Positions 28,924 through 39,344 of a DNA stretch of 64,000 nt are shown here, in pieces; within the stretch, counting starts at the first letter, position 1, and each line of letters opens with the position of its first letter. The stretch covers positions 1,178,001-1,242,000 of the forward strand of contig OZ244911.1 in NCBI GenBank assembly GCA_965221765.1, given 5' to 3'. The position numbers and the translations under genes were made by a program. The stretch is from Bin25 sp965221765. GTDB taxonomy: Bacteria > Bacteroidota > Bacteroidia > Flavobacteriales > Flavobacteriaceae. The notes below the pieces were generated by a model. The model was not told the origin of the DNA. It ran no database searches and saw only the letters and a list, made by a program, of their open reading frames with translations.

Positions 28924-29790
28924 ATGAGACAACTCAAAATAACTAAACAAGTTACCAACAGAGAAACAGCTTCTTTGGATAAATATCTTCAAGAAATCGG
29001 TAGAGTGCACCTAATAAATGCTGATGATGAAGTTGAATTGGCCCAAAAAATAAGATCTGGAGATCAGCAAGCACTAGATAAATTGGTAAAAGCGAATCTA
29101 CGATTTGTAGTTTCTGTTGCTAAACAATATCAGAACCAAGGGTTGACACTTCCAGATTTAATCAATGAAGGAAATTTAGGCTTGATTAAAGCAGCTAATC
29201 GTTTTGATGAAACTAGAGGATTTAAATTTATTTCTTATGCCGTTTGGTGGATTAGGCAATCGATTTTACAAGCTTTAGCAGAACAATCTCGGATTGTTCG
29301 ACTTCCCCTCAATAAAATTGGTTCAATCAATAAGATTAATAAAACCGTTGCTTATTTAGAGCAATCATTAGAACGGCATCCCACCATTGAAGAAATTGCT
29401 AAAGAACTCGATATTACGATTACCAATGTCAGAGATTCTTTAAAAAATGCAGGAAGACATAAGTCATTGGATGCCCCACTTGTTGAAGGAGAAGAATCTA
29501 ATTTATATGATGTATTAAATGTTGGCGAAAATCCAGAACCCGATGAAGGTTTAGTATATGAATCATTAGGCTTGGAAATTGAAAGAACCCTTTTAACCTT
29601 AAAAGATCGCCAAGCCGATGTTTTAAGGTTATACTATGGATTGGGTGGAGAACAACAGATGACTTTAGAAGAAATAGCTGAAAAGCTCGATTTAACTAGA
29701 GAAAGAGTGCGTCAAATCAAAGAAAAAGGGATTAAAGCGTTAAAAAGAACTTCTCGGAGTCGAATTCTAAAAACTTATCTTGGTAACTAA
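28924..29790 (+). CDS. rpoD: Primary RNA polymerase sigma factor (sigma-70/RpoD type)
   Basis: A 288-residue sigma factor. Region 1.2 is TASLDKYLQEIGRVHLINAD; region 2 contains NLRFVVSVAKQYQNQGLTLP, then DLINEGNLGLIKAANRFDE and FISYAVWWIRQSI. Region 3 is IEEIAKELDITITNVRDSLK. Region 4.2 helix-turn-helix is MTLEEIAEKLDLTRERVRQI. Region 1.1 is absent, as in the short Bacteroidota housekeeping sigma that recognises TTTG/TAnnTTTG promoters. It is intact in the middle of the decayed island and transcribed away from the PHP-ATPase remnant. Confidence 0.95.
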   Translation: MRQLKITKQVTNRETASLDKYLQEIGRVHLINADDEVELAQKIRSGDQQALDKLVKANLRFVVSVAKQYQNQGLTLPDLINEGNLGLIKAANRFDETRGFKFISYAVWWIRQSILQALAEQSRIVRLPLNKIGSINKINKTVAYLEQSLERHPTIEEIAKELDITITNVRDSLKNAGRHKSLDAPLVEGEESNLYDVLNVGENPEPDEGLVYESLGLEIERTLLTLKDRQADVLRLYYGLGGEQQMTLEEIAEKLDLTRERVRQIKEKGIKALKRTSRSRILKTYLGN

Positions 29791-30711
29791 TTTGATAATT
29801 TATTTGAAGAGCTTGTGAATCTTGCGCAGAGAACTATCCAAAGAGGTAACACATCGTTTAGTTTTATTTGATCAAATAATAGGGTGGGGCATCTTATTCT
29901 TGATTCATTGGTGGTGCTAAGCCCTCAAATCGAACCGATCTAGCACACAGTTTTTTCCTTTATGATTTATAGTCGCGTGGGAAATTAGATTTCCCATGCG
30001 AACTCAAACGTTTTATATACGATCCGATTTTTCAGACCAGCCTGCCGATGTCGGTTACGATATGGTCATCACCATGGCTTAATTTATTGAGCCAGTTAAG
30101 CAATTCAAATAAATCCATTCAAGACGTCTCTCTCTTGGCATCAAACCGTTTGTCCGTTCCATCAAGGGATGGTGCGTGGGATTTCCAGGTGGCATATCAC
30201 CCATGACCACCCCTTTGGCCCCCTATCTTTGAAATGATATGACATAAACTCAGGGACATAATCACTCAGATTATCGGCATGGGATTATTAAAAAATTCCA
30301 TGCTTGGCGCATCTATCAGATGACTAGTGATGATTTGTTTGAAATCCACAGTTTTATTTTTTTGGCATTGAAAAAAATAAAAATGATTCCAAAAGTTTCC
30401 CTTAAGTAAGGGGGTTTTAATCAAATTGAAATAAACGATGCCCATCCCATGTTCAAATGTATAATAGCTTATAAAGCATGTAAAAACTCGTTGGTAAAAG
30501 GGAATAGTTGAATTATCTTTTTTATCCTTAACTATATGCAATAATCAATTAGTTGTGGACCGAGGTAAATCATTTCCAATAAGTTTAATTAAACAAAATC
30601 CAATATTGTATTGATCTCGAAATATCATCATTGATTTTTTTGTTGAATCGTAAAAATCAAATCATTGTATCAAATACACAATTAATAGAAAAAATACAAG
30701 AAAAATGAAAT
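29791..30711. other. About 0.9-kb non-coding, probably decayed stretch
   Basis: No convincing gene. The part from 29880 to 30240 is richer in GC and is broken by stops in every frame, like the IS remnants elsewhere, but I cannot match it to a family. A hairpin with 11-bp arms (one mismatch) and a 3-nt loop lies at 29975-29999 without a T run. A 91-codon minus-strand frame (30266-30541) has no recognisable motif and is not called. Confidence 0.4.
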
Positions 30712-30758
30712 GAATAAAAAAAAATACTCCACCTCCTAAAAAAGGGGATGGAGTATTT
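30712..30758 (-). terminator. Rho-independent terminator of the cache-domain lipoprotein gene
   Basis: A 10-bp perfect stem (30722-30731 with 30749-30758), extended by a weaker CCTCC/GGGGA pairing, is followed on the minus strand by a run of nine Ts. It lies about 55 nt beyond the stop of the gene at 30813-33017. Confidence 0.85.
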
Positions 30759-30812
30759 GGATTTCCAATATACGCAGATAACGAGAAGCTATCTTATCAT
30801 TTGGCTATTCGT

Positions 30813-33017
30813 TTATAAATCACCTGTATAAATTCCAGAACCGATGACAAGCTTTTGTTCAGGATTCCAAGGGAAACTAAAGCTATAGGCGAAGCCGAGT
30901 TTTGCCGATTCATCATCATCCTGATCGTTATTTGGATTATCATAGAAATATTCTAAGAATTGTCCTTTCTCTCCATTTTGACGTGCTCCACTAATCAATA
31001 TATCGATAAATCGCTTTCCATTTTTATCCAGTCTATCAAGGTTTGCGAATCGATGTTCGAGATTTAAATTAGCGCCATGAAAAAGATTGATATTTTTTTC
31101 ACTGACAATCCATATGTAAACAGAACCAGATTTCCAATGACCTCCTTCTTCTCGGAAGGTATTTCTTAGCTGAGGAACACTTACTCCTTTTTGGAGTTGC
31201 TCGGAAGCTACACTAGCCGCTTCTTTGACAAATTTGACGAGTGTTTCTCGATCTTTAACATCCGATGCAGTGGTATCGGGCTTTGGTATTGAGATAGTTT
31301 TCCGCTCTGCATTCGTGAGATCTTGGGTATAACCGCCGATAAGCACATAATCATCATTAGTTATTCTATCTTTATACCCCACTGCATAAGCTTGTTTTTG
31401 TTCTCCACCGTCTTTATATTTCACAAAGCCACCATCACTACCCTCTTTACGGAGCAACTGTCCGATAGCCTTTTTCCCATTTTCATCCTCAAATTCCAGC
31501 AAGTTTAAACCTTCAAACGATCGATTAGTGCCGTGAGTTAGCAAATCCCCAGTTTTTTTCAGTACTTTGAGGAGGTATGTATCATCCCCATCATTGAACT
31601 CACCCTTTTCTCTGAGTTTCAACTCGATTTGGGCGGCCTCGGTGACATCCGTAACTTGCTCGATTTCGGTCTTGGCCCATTGGACAAATGCTTCGAGTGT
31701 TTTGGGGTCGTCGTTTTTAACTTCTTCGGCAGTCGTTTTAAACTCGCCTGTATAGATTCCAGAACCGATGACAAATTTTCCTTGAATAGAAGGCAAACCC
31801 AAATCAAAAGCATATGCAAAGCCGAGTTTTGCGGACTCATCATCATCATCCGGGTCACTTGGACTATCATAGAAATATTCTAAGAATTGTCCTTCATCCC
31901 CATTTTCTCGTGCTCCATTAATCAATATCTCGACAAATCTTTGTCCAGTTTTATCCACTCTATCGAAGTTTGAGAATCGATGTTCGAGATTTAAATTAGC
32001 GCCATGAAAAAGATTGATATTTTCGTTACTGACAATCCATACATAGACAGAACCAGATTTCCAATGACCTCCTTCTTTTCGGAAGGTATTCCTTAATTGA
32101 GGGACACTTACTCCTTGTTTGAATTGGGCGGTCGCCAATTCAGCCGTTTCTTTGACAAATTGGACGAGTGACTCTCGATCTCTAACATCTGAAGCAGTGA
32201 TTGATGGCTTTTCTATATTAATAAATTTTCTTCCTAAATCTGAGAGATCTCCAGTGTAGCCACCTATGAGTACGTAATTTTGATTGGTTACTGCGTCTTT
32301 ATATTGGACTGCATAAGCCTTTTTTTCTTCTCCACCGTCTTTATACGTCACAAAACCCCCATCCTTGGATTTATCGAAGAGTTCATTAAAATCATCGTGG
32401 CCCGATAAGCTTATACCTTCAAGCGTTTGATCTTTACCGTGAGTTAGTAAATCCTTCGTTCTCTCGAACACTTTGATGAGGTATGTATCGTCCCCATCAT
32501 TGAACTCACTCTTTTCTCTGAGTTTCAACTCGATTTCAGCTGCATCGGTGACATCCACAGCTGCTTCGATTTCGGCCTTGGCCCATTCGACAAATGCTTT
32601 GAGCGTTTCATCGTCCACAACATCTTTTGCAGTCGTGGGGACCCTCGATTCCAATCCGGCTATTTGACTTTGTAAATTTGAAACTGCATTTCCGAGGTTT
32701 ATAACAGTATTACTAGCGTCTGTTAATCTTGTTTGACCAGTTTCAACTTGAGTTTTTAAATCGTCGATAGCATCTTGAAGTTTTTTTGCTTCGGAAGCGA
32801 TAGTGTTCGATACCTCTCCACGCGAATCAGTTAATGATTTTGCAATACCGTTAATTTGATTTCCTAGAGTCGCAATTTTGCTTTGAAAATCTTGAGTTAC
32901 AATTTGGTCAATTTTAGCTTCTAATGCATCTATTTCATCTTGATTGTTATCACAACCAATTAAAAGTAACGCACCTAGAAACCACAGACCGCACGCTTTA
33001 AATAATGGTTTTCTCAT
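30813..33017 (-). CDS. Lipoprotein with coiled coil and four tandem cache-like domains
   Basis: A 734-residue protein. The signal peptide ends at the lipobox LLIGC (Cys22), followed by acidic DNNQDE, compatible with surface export in Bacteroidota. Residues about 25-125 are a predicted coiled coil. The rest is a duplicated pair of cache-type modules. Type A (about 130-270 and 430-580) has DGGFVTYKDGGEEKKAYAV then YVLIGGYTGDL. Type B (about 280-430 and 590-734) has SGSVYVWIVSNENINLFHGA, a GQFLEYFYD segment and VIGSGIYTG. Cache domains are small-molecule sensors, normally outside a transmembrane helix with a kinase or chemoreceptor module; none is present here. No operon partner is visible, and a strong terminator follows. 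Binding or scavenging of a ligand is inference. The two halves remain highly similar, indicating a fairly recent duplication. Confidence 0.8.
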   Translation of the reverse strand: MRKPLFKACGLWFLGALLLIGCDNNQDEIDALEAKIDQIVTQDFQSKIATLGNQINGIAKSLTDSRGEVSNTIASEAKKLQDAIDDLKTQVETGQTRLTDASNTVINLGNAVSNLQSQIAGLESRVPTTAKDVVDDETLKAFVEWAKAEIEAAVDVTDAAEIELKLREKSEFNDGDDTYLIKVFERTKDLLTHGKDQTLEGISLSGHDDFNELFDKSKDGGFVTYKDGGEEKKAYAVQYKDAVTNQNYVLIGGYTGDLSDLGRKFINIEKPSITASDVRDRESLVQFVKETAELATAQFKQGVSVPQLRNTFRKEGGHWKSGSVYVWIVSNENINLFHGANLNLEHRFSNFDRVDKTGQRFVEILINGARENGDEGQFLEYFYDSPSDPDDDDESAKLGFAYAFDLGLPSIQGKFVIGSGIYTGEFKTTAEEVKNDDPKTLEAFVQWAKTEIEQVTDVTEAAQIELKLREKGEFNDGDDTYLLKVLKKTGDLLTHGTNRSFEGLNLLEFEDENGKKAIGQLLRKEGSDGGFVKYKDGGEQKQAYAVGYKDRITNDDYVLIGGYTQDLTNAERKTISIPKPDTTASDVKDRETLVKFVKEAASVASEQLQKGVSVPQLRNTFREEGGHWKSGSVYIWIVSEKNINLFHGANLNLEHRFANLDRLDKNGKRFIDILISGARQNGEKGQFLEYFYDNPNNDQDDDESAKLGFAYSFSFPWNPEQKLVIGSGIYTGDL

Positions 33018-33051
33018 TTCAATTTGGTAAAAGTTAATAAAATAAACGCCA

Positions 33052-33059
33052 CAAATATA
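33052..33059 (-). promoter_or_regulatory. -7 promoter element of the cache-domain lipoprotein gene
   Basis: On the minus strand TATATTTG matches the TAnnTTTG consensus, 35 nt upstream of the start codon. No good -33 TTG was found, so only the -7 element is supported. Confidence 0.5.
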
Positions 33060-33187
33060 ATCATTATTCTATTAGTTATGAAAAATTTAAAAACAACGAT
33101 GATATAGTATAAAAAACAGGATTAGAGAGGGATTTTTCTTTGACGAAATTTAAATTTTTATACTCTTTTTTGATGCTTTAAAACGAA

Positions 33188-34731
33188 TTTGCTCTATTAT
33201 GGTTTAATGAAATTTACCAAGAGTTCCGAAATATTGAGGTCTATTTTGAGATAGGACAGGAGTTAAAAAAATTAGAATCCAAACTCAAGCAATTTCGTTT
33301 TATGGTTACGAACGAATCCAACCAAATCGAAAGTCAAGAAAGTTCAAAAACGATGATTCAAATCATTGTCAATACCTTCTTTGGTACCTATGAACGCCCA
33401 AAACAAGCGTTAGTCCTCTCAGAGGATACTTTAGTATGAATCAAAGAAATGCCCCAATTACTATAATGGGGTTCGATATGTTCAGTTAGAGCAATGGTCT
33501 CAGGACGAAACCCAAGAGCTTTTGAATTTTATGGTTTCAAAAAAGTTCTAAAATTCTTAGATATTGATGCCAAGCATAGCAATACCAGGGCTTTTATGGA
33601 TGGTCTCAGAATGGAGGTCAATAAGCGAGTACAATCGATTTCTTGGTTTGATACAATCAAACAATTAAGCCCTAGAATTAATTTCTTAGATAAGGCGTAC
33701 AACCTTAGAAATAGGACAGCTAGATGAGCATGATTGTAAGCATTACGCCCGTTTTGTCTTTCTAATCCAATCATATACAATTAAAGACTTTGAAAACCTA
33801 CCTAGAACGCCTAAGCAAATCGTCTCAGAATTGCAATGTATCCCAACCTTTTACCAATACCTCAGTAGTTCATTCAAATTGCAATATCCCAACGAAAGGA
33901 ATCAATTAGAGTGGAGATATACAGAGATGTGCTTGATATTGCTTTATTCGACTATAGGACTCAAAAACGAGGGTTATTATCATGATTTCCTACTTAGTGC
34001 TAAAGGCATACGAGGCAAAAGCACTTTGCTTTTGCTGATTCAAAAAATGATAGGTAGTACTTTACATTCTATCGATGGTTTCTTTTGAATTCAGAAATCA
34101 TAAAGATGAGCGATAGCGAGGCAATAGCGTTCAATCAATGCAAGGCGTTTGTTTAGAATCGGATGACGATGTTTCTAAAAACAAAACCAGGGGCGACGGT
34201 ACCAAGCGTCAGACGAGGCGTAATGAAATGCAATTAAGAAGCAACTATTTCAAAGGACGCCCCTTGTATGCCACTTCTCACTAATATCCTAGACGCTGCG
34301 AATAATGTACTGCCAATTTATGGTGCAGTTACTGAAATATCTGACCCCATTAAAACCTATTTCTTAGATGAAGTGACTAAGATTGACCCTGGATTGGGTC
34401 GAAAACTAGAATTAGAATTGCCAGAGATCGTCTTATGGATGGGTCGGATTGTAATGGGATTTCTAACCAACCTAGACCCAAAAAAACGCCCCAATTTGGT
34501 CTATACCAACAGTCCCAGACCGAGAGAAAATACAGAGGAATTATTATTCTCAATCGATGGGGTTGGTCTTTTGTAGAAAATTTAGATTTGAAAATTCCTC
34601 AGCGGGGTGAGGTTTGTTTAACCAAAGACGAACTCTACCAAGCCTACTCCAACCACTTAAAAGAGGAGGGATTGTCAGAGTTGAAATATAGTCTATCCAA
34701 AACTCAATTTCTCAATCAATTAGATAGTTAG
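33188..34731 (+). pseudogene. Phage/plasmid-type DNA primase-SF3 helicase, decayed
   Basis: Fragments in different plus frames are consistent with one gene. An N-terminal piece is 33188-33439. A middle piece is 33494-34088 and ends with a P-loop-like LLSAKGIRGKSTLLLLIQKM. A 3' piece (34268-34731) has DPGLGRKLELELPEIVLWMG, and after a frameshift near 34500 the tail EVCLTKDELYQAYSNHLKEE. The order of P-loop, ELPEIV-type segment and ELYxAY tail resembles D5-type SF3 helicases of phages and plasmids. Stops and frame changes show that it is dead. It suggests a former mobile element here. Family assignment is moderate. Confidence 0.55.
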
Positions 34732-34759
34732 TTTTTAGAAAATTAAAGGCAGTGGTAAG

Positions 34760-35270
34760 CACAATAGAAAATGGGCTATCGAAATCAATACCTATGATAA
34801 AGAAACAAGACGATTAACAAGATCAAATATTAAGCAAAGTGCCACGCCTGTTAAACTATTGGTTGGGAGTAGTGGTCAAGACTATTGGCAAAAAATCAAG
34901 TTGAAGGCCTACCAACCCAATCCACAACTATGAAAGGGGCTAAGATTATCTATATCGGTCGAATTCGAAATCGAGACGATTTTATTCGGTCGATTCGGTT
35001 AGGGATGCTAGAGATTTTAATGATGGCCAAAGACCAAGACTATCATTTTTGGTTGGCAAAAGACCAACAAACAGGGGCAACACTCACCTATTTCAGATTC
35101 GATTTTCTTTGAATAAAAAAGACCGATTCAACAGTTTTATTCATGACCAAGAGATTGAATTTGAGGGGCACATTGAGGCGGCTGATGGGGTCGGTATTCG
35201 ATATAGTAGTATTGAATGGAGTGAGAAAGTAATGAACAACCTAAACAATGACAATGACAACAAAAAATAA
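34760..35270 (+). pseudogene. Unidentified remnant downstream of the primase-helicase
   Basis: Two or three overlapping plus-strand frames look like one or two broken genes. One runs 34760-34933 (KHNRKWAIEINTYDKETRRL, then LLVGSSGQDYW). Another runs 34885-35112 and continues after a shift near 35100 as RFSLNKKDRFNSFIHDQEIE to 35270. I do not recognise the family. Position and orientation tie it to the same mobile-element remnant. Confidence 0.35.
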
Positions 35271-35532
35271 TATCGAGTCTAATGACGATGTCGAATCGTC
35301 TAAACAATCGAATCTAAGCCCGTTTCAAGTGGAATTATTAAAGGTTTTGAATCGATTGAATGAAAGTATTAAAAATCAAAATATAATCCTTTGTAGTGGT
35401 TTTGATGGGTTGGAAAATCAAGCCAAAAAAACAAATTACTTCCTTGATAATTTGGCAGGTTCAATAGAGTTACAAGTCGAGGCGTTAGATTCGATTTCAG
35501 AAAGTCAGAAATTCCACATTCTAAACGCCTAG
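35248..35532 (+). CDS. Small hypothetical protein, mobile-element context
   Basis: A 94-residue intact frame starting at ATG 35248, overlapping the end of the preceding remnant. It is hydrophilic, with an acidic N-terminus (NNIESNDDVESSKQS) and a helical, coiled-coil-like C-terminal two thirds (FQVELLKVLNRLNESIKNQN). No signal peptide or membrane segment. It is not recognised; a phage or plasmid accessory protein is possible from context only. Confidence 0.35.
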   Translation: MTMTTKNNIESNDDVESSKQSNLSPFQVELLKVLNRLNESIKNQNIILCSGFDGLENQAKKTNYFLDNLAGSIELQVEALDSISESQKFHILNA

Positions 35533-35599
35533 AAATGATATTAAACCAAAAGTAAAATGAAAACAATAGAGCAATGGGCTTATCAAGATGATATTAGTT

Positions 35600-37323
35600 A
35601 GATGAATGAATGGGAATATTGGGAGTCAGTTATGGATAATCTTGATATAATCATCGAGCGATAGGCTACGCAGATGGCTTTATTCCGACCACCCATATTG
35701 TAGGTGTTGTTGAAAGAAATCTCCATTTGGGCGAGGCGATCGATGTTTGGGGTTTGAACAACCGAATTACCTAAATAGTCGTTCCTTAAAAACTCTTTTT
35801 TATCCGTTGTCGTTAACTTATTTTTATTATCGGAGTTTTTTGAGCTGAATATGGAGACCACCTGAAAAAGCAAAAAGAACCTCTTGAATTAGTGGTTCCA
35901 TGAAGTTCTTCAAATGCCACCCTCTCCCAGCCAAATAGGCATTGATGGTTGGGGATTGGACGCCCATCAGATCGTTTTATCCCATGCGATGTTCTGTTTT
36001 AAGATGGCCCATCAGCGGCTCCATGGCTGCTGGGCGTCGAAACTTTTTCCGCTCCTTTTGTTTTTGATAGGGGGTATGGCTTTTCAATGGTTGACCTGGC
36101 ATTGATCTCTTGGTGTTTCCCATCGGACGCTTTCCGCGTTCCCCTCGATCAACCACCAATTCTTTGAGAGCTCGCCCCACAATGGATTCGTGTTGTTCCA
36201 ACAAGGGCTCGATGGTCTAGCTATCATGCGGGTTGCCCTCAAAAGCACCGATGGCCGCGATGATCATGGTTGGGCCTCCCGTGGCCATCAGTCCCACGTT
36301 GTTTCCAAATGCATACGGTTGATGAGCTTTGCCTTTGGCCATAGCAGCCGTGAATGGCTGGTGGATGGCATTGATTTTGTTGTTATCAAATCACTGTTGA
36401 TGGATGATTCGTTGGTACCGATCGAGTTCTTTTTGGTATGGGCTCGGTTGCAGAGAGGGTAGTTTTCGTTTTCATTCCCGCACTGGTCGGCCGACAGGTC
36501 TTGCGATTAGACGTGGCCTTTTAGCTTTTTTAGCTCGTCGGGGAGGCTTCCCGTTAACGGTTTGACACCCCCGTTCTTTGGAGGGGTTGGCAACCGTCTG
36601 CCGTTGTTTTATTTTTTTTGGCCATCTAGTGGCATTGGTCGATGACTTTTTGATTCCGTTGGGCATCGGTCGGAAACCTCACGTTGTTCCCTGGTACGGT
36701 GGTATCTGATCAGACCATCGATGAAGACTTCTTGATTTCCTTTTGATTTAAATGAACCGATTAAGCAAAGATCTTTTTCATGCCTGCTTGGCCAATACGG
36801 TCTCTAAAGTGACTCCCATCAGAAGGATCGCCAGGGGGTTGGTGTTTCATGACATCAACACCCGTGAAGTACGGCAGGGTAGGATTTTCAATCCACCGTT
36901 CCATGAGGGTTTGACCCCCTAGATGGTAAAGCCGTTTCAGCATACAACCATCAACCCAATGGGCTTGACTAGACGGCCCTTTGGGGAATAAAAGGAACCA
37001 AAGGCGTTTTCAAAAAAAAGACCAATCCATGGCATCAGCCAGCCACTTGATCTTATGTTTTGGATGGAGAATACGTTTAAATTCCCAGTCCAATAACGGG
37101 GGCTGTTGGGGGGCTATTTTTTTGATTATTTCTACAAGGTTTTGAGACCAAGATACGCATTTCCTTGCAGATTTAAACACTAGAATGTAACCATTCAATC
37201 CCCCATATAATAGGGACTAGAGACTATATTTGGACTTTTTAAGGAGCGACTAAATAACCTAAGGCGTTATGGTGATAAGTCATCTGTAAATAGAAATACA
37301 AAATATCGTGATTCATCAAATTA
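35600..37323 (-). pseudogene. Arylsulfatase-type gene fragment split by an IS
   Basis: The 5' piece (37323 to 37251) reads FVFLFTDDLSP, the metal-binding Asp-Asp opening of family S1 sulfatases, then after a shift NALGY. The 3' piece (35777 to 35600) continues LGNSVVQTPNIDRLAQMEIS, then NNTYNMGG and AICVAYRSM. Removing the IS and one TAAATA copy restores NALGYLGNSVVQTPN. The formylglycine site is normally CxPSR or CxASR; here it is C-V-A-Y-R, so the Ser is lost. The fragment is only the N-terminal 80 or so residues of a roughly 500-residue enzyme, and the rest is gone. It was probably dead or dying at insertion. Confidence 0.7.
35778..37250 (-). mobile_element. Decayed IS5-superfamily insertion sequence, copy A
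   Basis: 1473 bp with terminal inverted repeats (GTCGTTCCTTAAAAA / TTTTTAAGGAGCGAC) and a 6-bp direct repeat TAAATA on both sides (35772-35777, 37251-37256). The minus strand carries a frameshifted DDE transposase. N-terminal part: LADAMDWSFFENAFGSFYSP, LKRLYHLGGQTLMERWIENP, DPSDGSHFRDRIG. The C-terminal part, with the catalytic Glu region, is AAMEPLMGHLKTEHRMG. Several frameshifts make it inactive. It is markedly richer in GC than the core genes. It interrupts a sulfatase gene. Confidence 0.85.
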
Positions 37324-37934
37324 CGGGGTACAATTGGTAAATGAAGGGCGATTTGATTGAGTTAAGGCCGAAGAAGCAGAAAATGCTTTACAAGAAATAA
37401 CATTACCAACATCCCAATCACTAAGGTCTTGTTCGAACATAACAGCTCCAAAAAACATCCCTCCCATGTTGGTGACACTACTAACATTCCATGAACCGAT
37501 GTCTTGATTGAACGCACTAGCACCCGAAAACATGTAATCCATATGAGTAACACTACTGACATCCCAATCTCCGATGTCTTGATTGAACGCACTAGCTCCG
37601 AAAAACACACCTCCCATGTTGGTGACACTGCTGACATCCCAATCTCCGATGTCTTGATCGAACGCATTAGCGTTATAAAACATTGCATTCATAGTGATGA
37701 GGTTACCGACATTCCAATCTCCAATGTCTTGATCGAACGCATTAGCGTTATAAAACATAAAACCCATATTACTGATATTACTCACATTCCAATCACCAAT
37801 GTCTTTATTAAAGGCACTAGCTCCGAAAAACATCCCTCCCATATCAATAACACCTGCCACATTCCATGAACCGATGTCTTGATTGAATACAGAAGCATTA
37901 GTAAACATTTCTACCATGTTAGTGGCACTACTCA

Positions 37935-38168
37935 CATTCCAATCACCAATGTCTTGATTAAAAGAAACGGCTTCTCTAAACATAGATCTCATGGTAGTAA
38001 CACGACTGACATTCCAATCACCAATGTCTTGATTAAAAGAAACGGCTTCTCTAAACATAGATCTCATGGTAGTAACACGACTGACATTCCAATCACCAAT
38101 GTCTTGATTAAAAGAAACGGCTTCTCTAAACATAGATCTCATGGTAGTAACACGACTGACATTCCAAT
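37935..38168 (-). repeat. Three perfect 75-bp tandem repeats in the DUF285 domain
   Basis: Three consecutive units encode FNQDIGDWNVSRVTTMRSMF plus REAVS. The DNA copies are identical over 75 bp, while neighbouring DUF285 units differ. This is a recent in-frame expansion. Confidence 0.9.
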
Positions 38169-39344
38169 CTCCAATATCTTGGTTGAACGCACTAGCTCCA
38201 TAAAACATTCTATTCATATCTTTCACATTACTCACATCCCAACTGCTAATGTTTTGATTAAAGGCCGTTGCCCCTTCAAACATCGCTACCATTGTCCGAA
38301 CGCTACTAGTATCCCATTGGCTGATGTCTTGATTGAACGTGGCTTTCCCACGAAACAACCCTTCCATATCCCTCACCAATGTGGTACACACCATATCACT
38401 ATCGTCCTCTCTAACGAATCGCTTGAGCGAAACATCATTCACGATGGTATATTCTGTTCCATCGACCGATGCTCTTTGTCCCTCGTATTTCCAAGGATCT
38501 TGAATCTCTGGATTAATGATGATTGTGACGAAATTTTCATGTTTAATCAGTAAATCATTAGGACAGGGGGCATCGATGGGAACTGTCACTCCATGACAAA
38601 CTTTGAATTGGAGTGTGGGTAGAGATTGGATTATGAGTGGGGTTGGGGGACAACCGGGATTGCAATTTGGAAAATCGGGTCGGTTGGCAATACGCAAACC
38701 GCATACCGCATTATTACATCGAGTGACCTGACTCAAATTCCAACCACTGAGGTCTTGATTAAAGGCCGTCGCCCCTTCAAACATCGCTACCATCGTCCGA
38801 ACGCTACTAGTATCCCATTGGCTGATGTCTTTATTGAAGGTACTGGCTCCGGCAAACATAAAATCCATGTTGGTGACCTGGCTCACATCCCAGGTGCTGA
38901 TGTCCTCCTCGAAAGTGCTACTGATAAATTGACAACGCATCTGGTTCTCATCGCAGCCTCTGTTTTTAGAAAACAAGCTCCCCATGTCCGTGACCAAGGT
39001 GGTCACGATGTTTTTCATCGATCCGCCGTTATCTCTCCGTTCTCGAAGGCGATCATCATCCACAATGAGGTATGATTCCCCATCTAGTGCGAAGGTCTTG
39101 CCCACCAACTCGGATCCGTTATTCACACAAGCCGGCTTGATACGGATGGTCTTCCTATTGGAAGCCTTTTCTAAGGGGTTGTCACAGTCATTGACCGGGG
39201 TGGGATTCGATGGTGGGAAGTCTGGCTCCGTGGCAGGTGGCTCCACGGCCTTCAGAACCGCCGCCAACCGACAATCTTTGGTGGCTTTAAATGCAACCGT
39301 CAATTGATTGCTGCTGAAATTCCCGCAGTCCCCCGTCCATTCCT

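Noticed and set aside
29975..29999. Hairpin with 11-bp arms and a 3-nt loop as a terminator
   Set aside because: No T run follows on either strand, and one arm position mismatches; left as an unexplained hairpin.
30266..30541. 91-codon minus-strand frame
   Set aside because: No motif, no promoter or start signal, and it lies in AT-rich sequence where chance frames are common.
37935..38168. Regular repeats resembling a CRISPR array
   Set aside because: Units are contiguous 75-bp coding repeats without unique spacers and lie in frame in a DUF285 domain.
37504..39307. Long plus-strand open frames opposite the DUF285/InlB gene
   Set aside because: They are antisense shadows created by the repeat units; the minus-strand frames carry recognisable domains and the plus ones do not.
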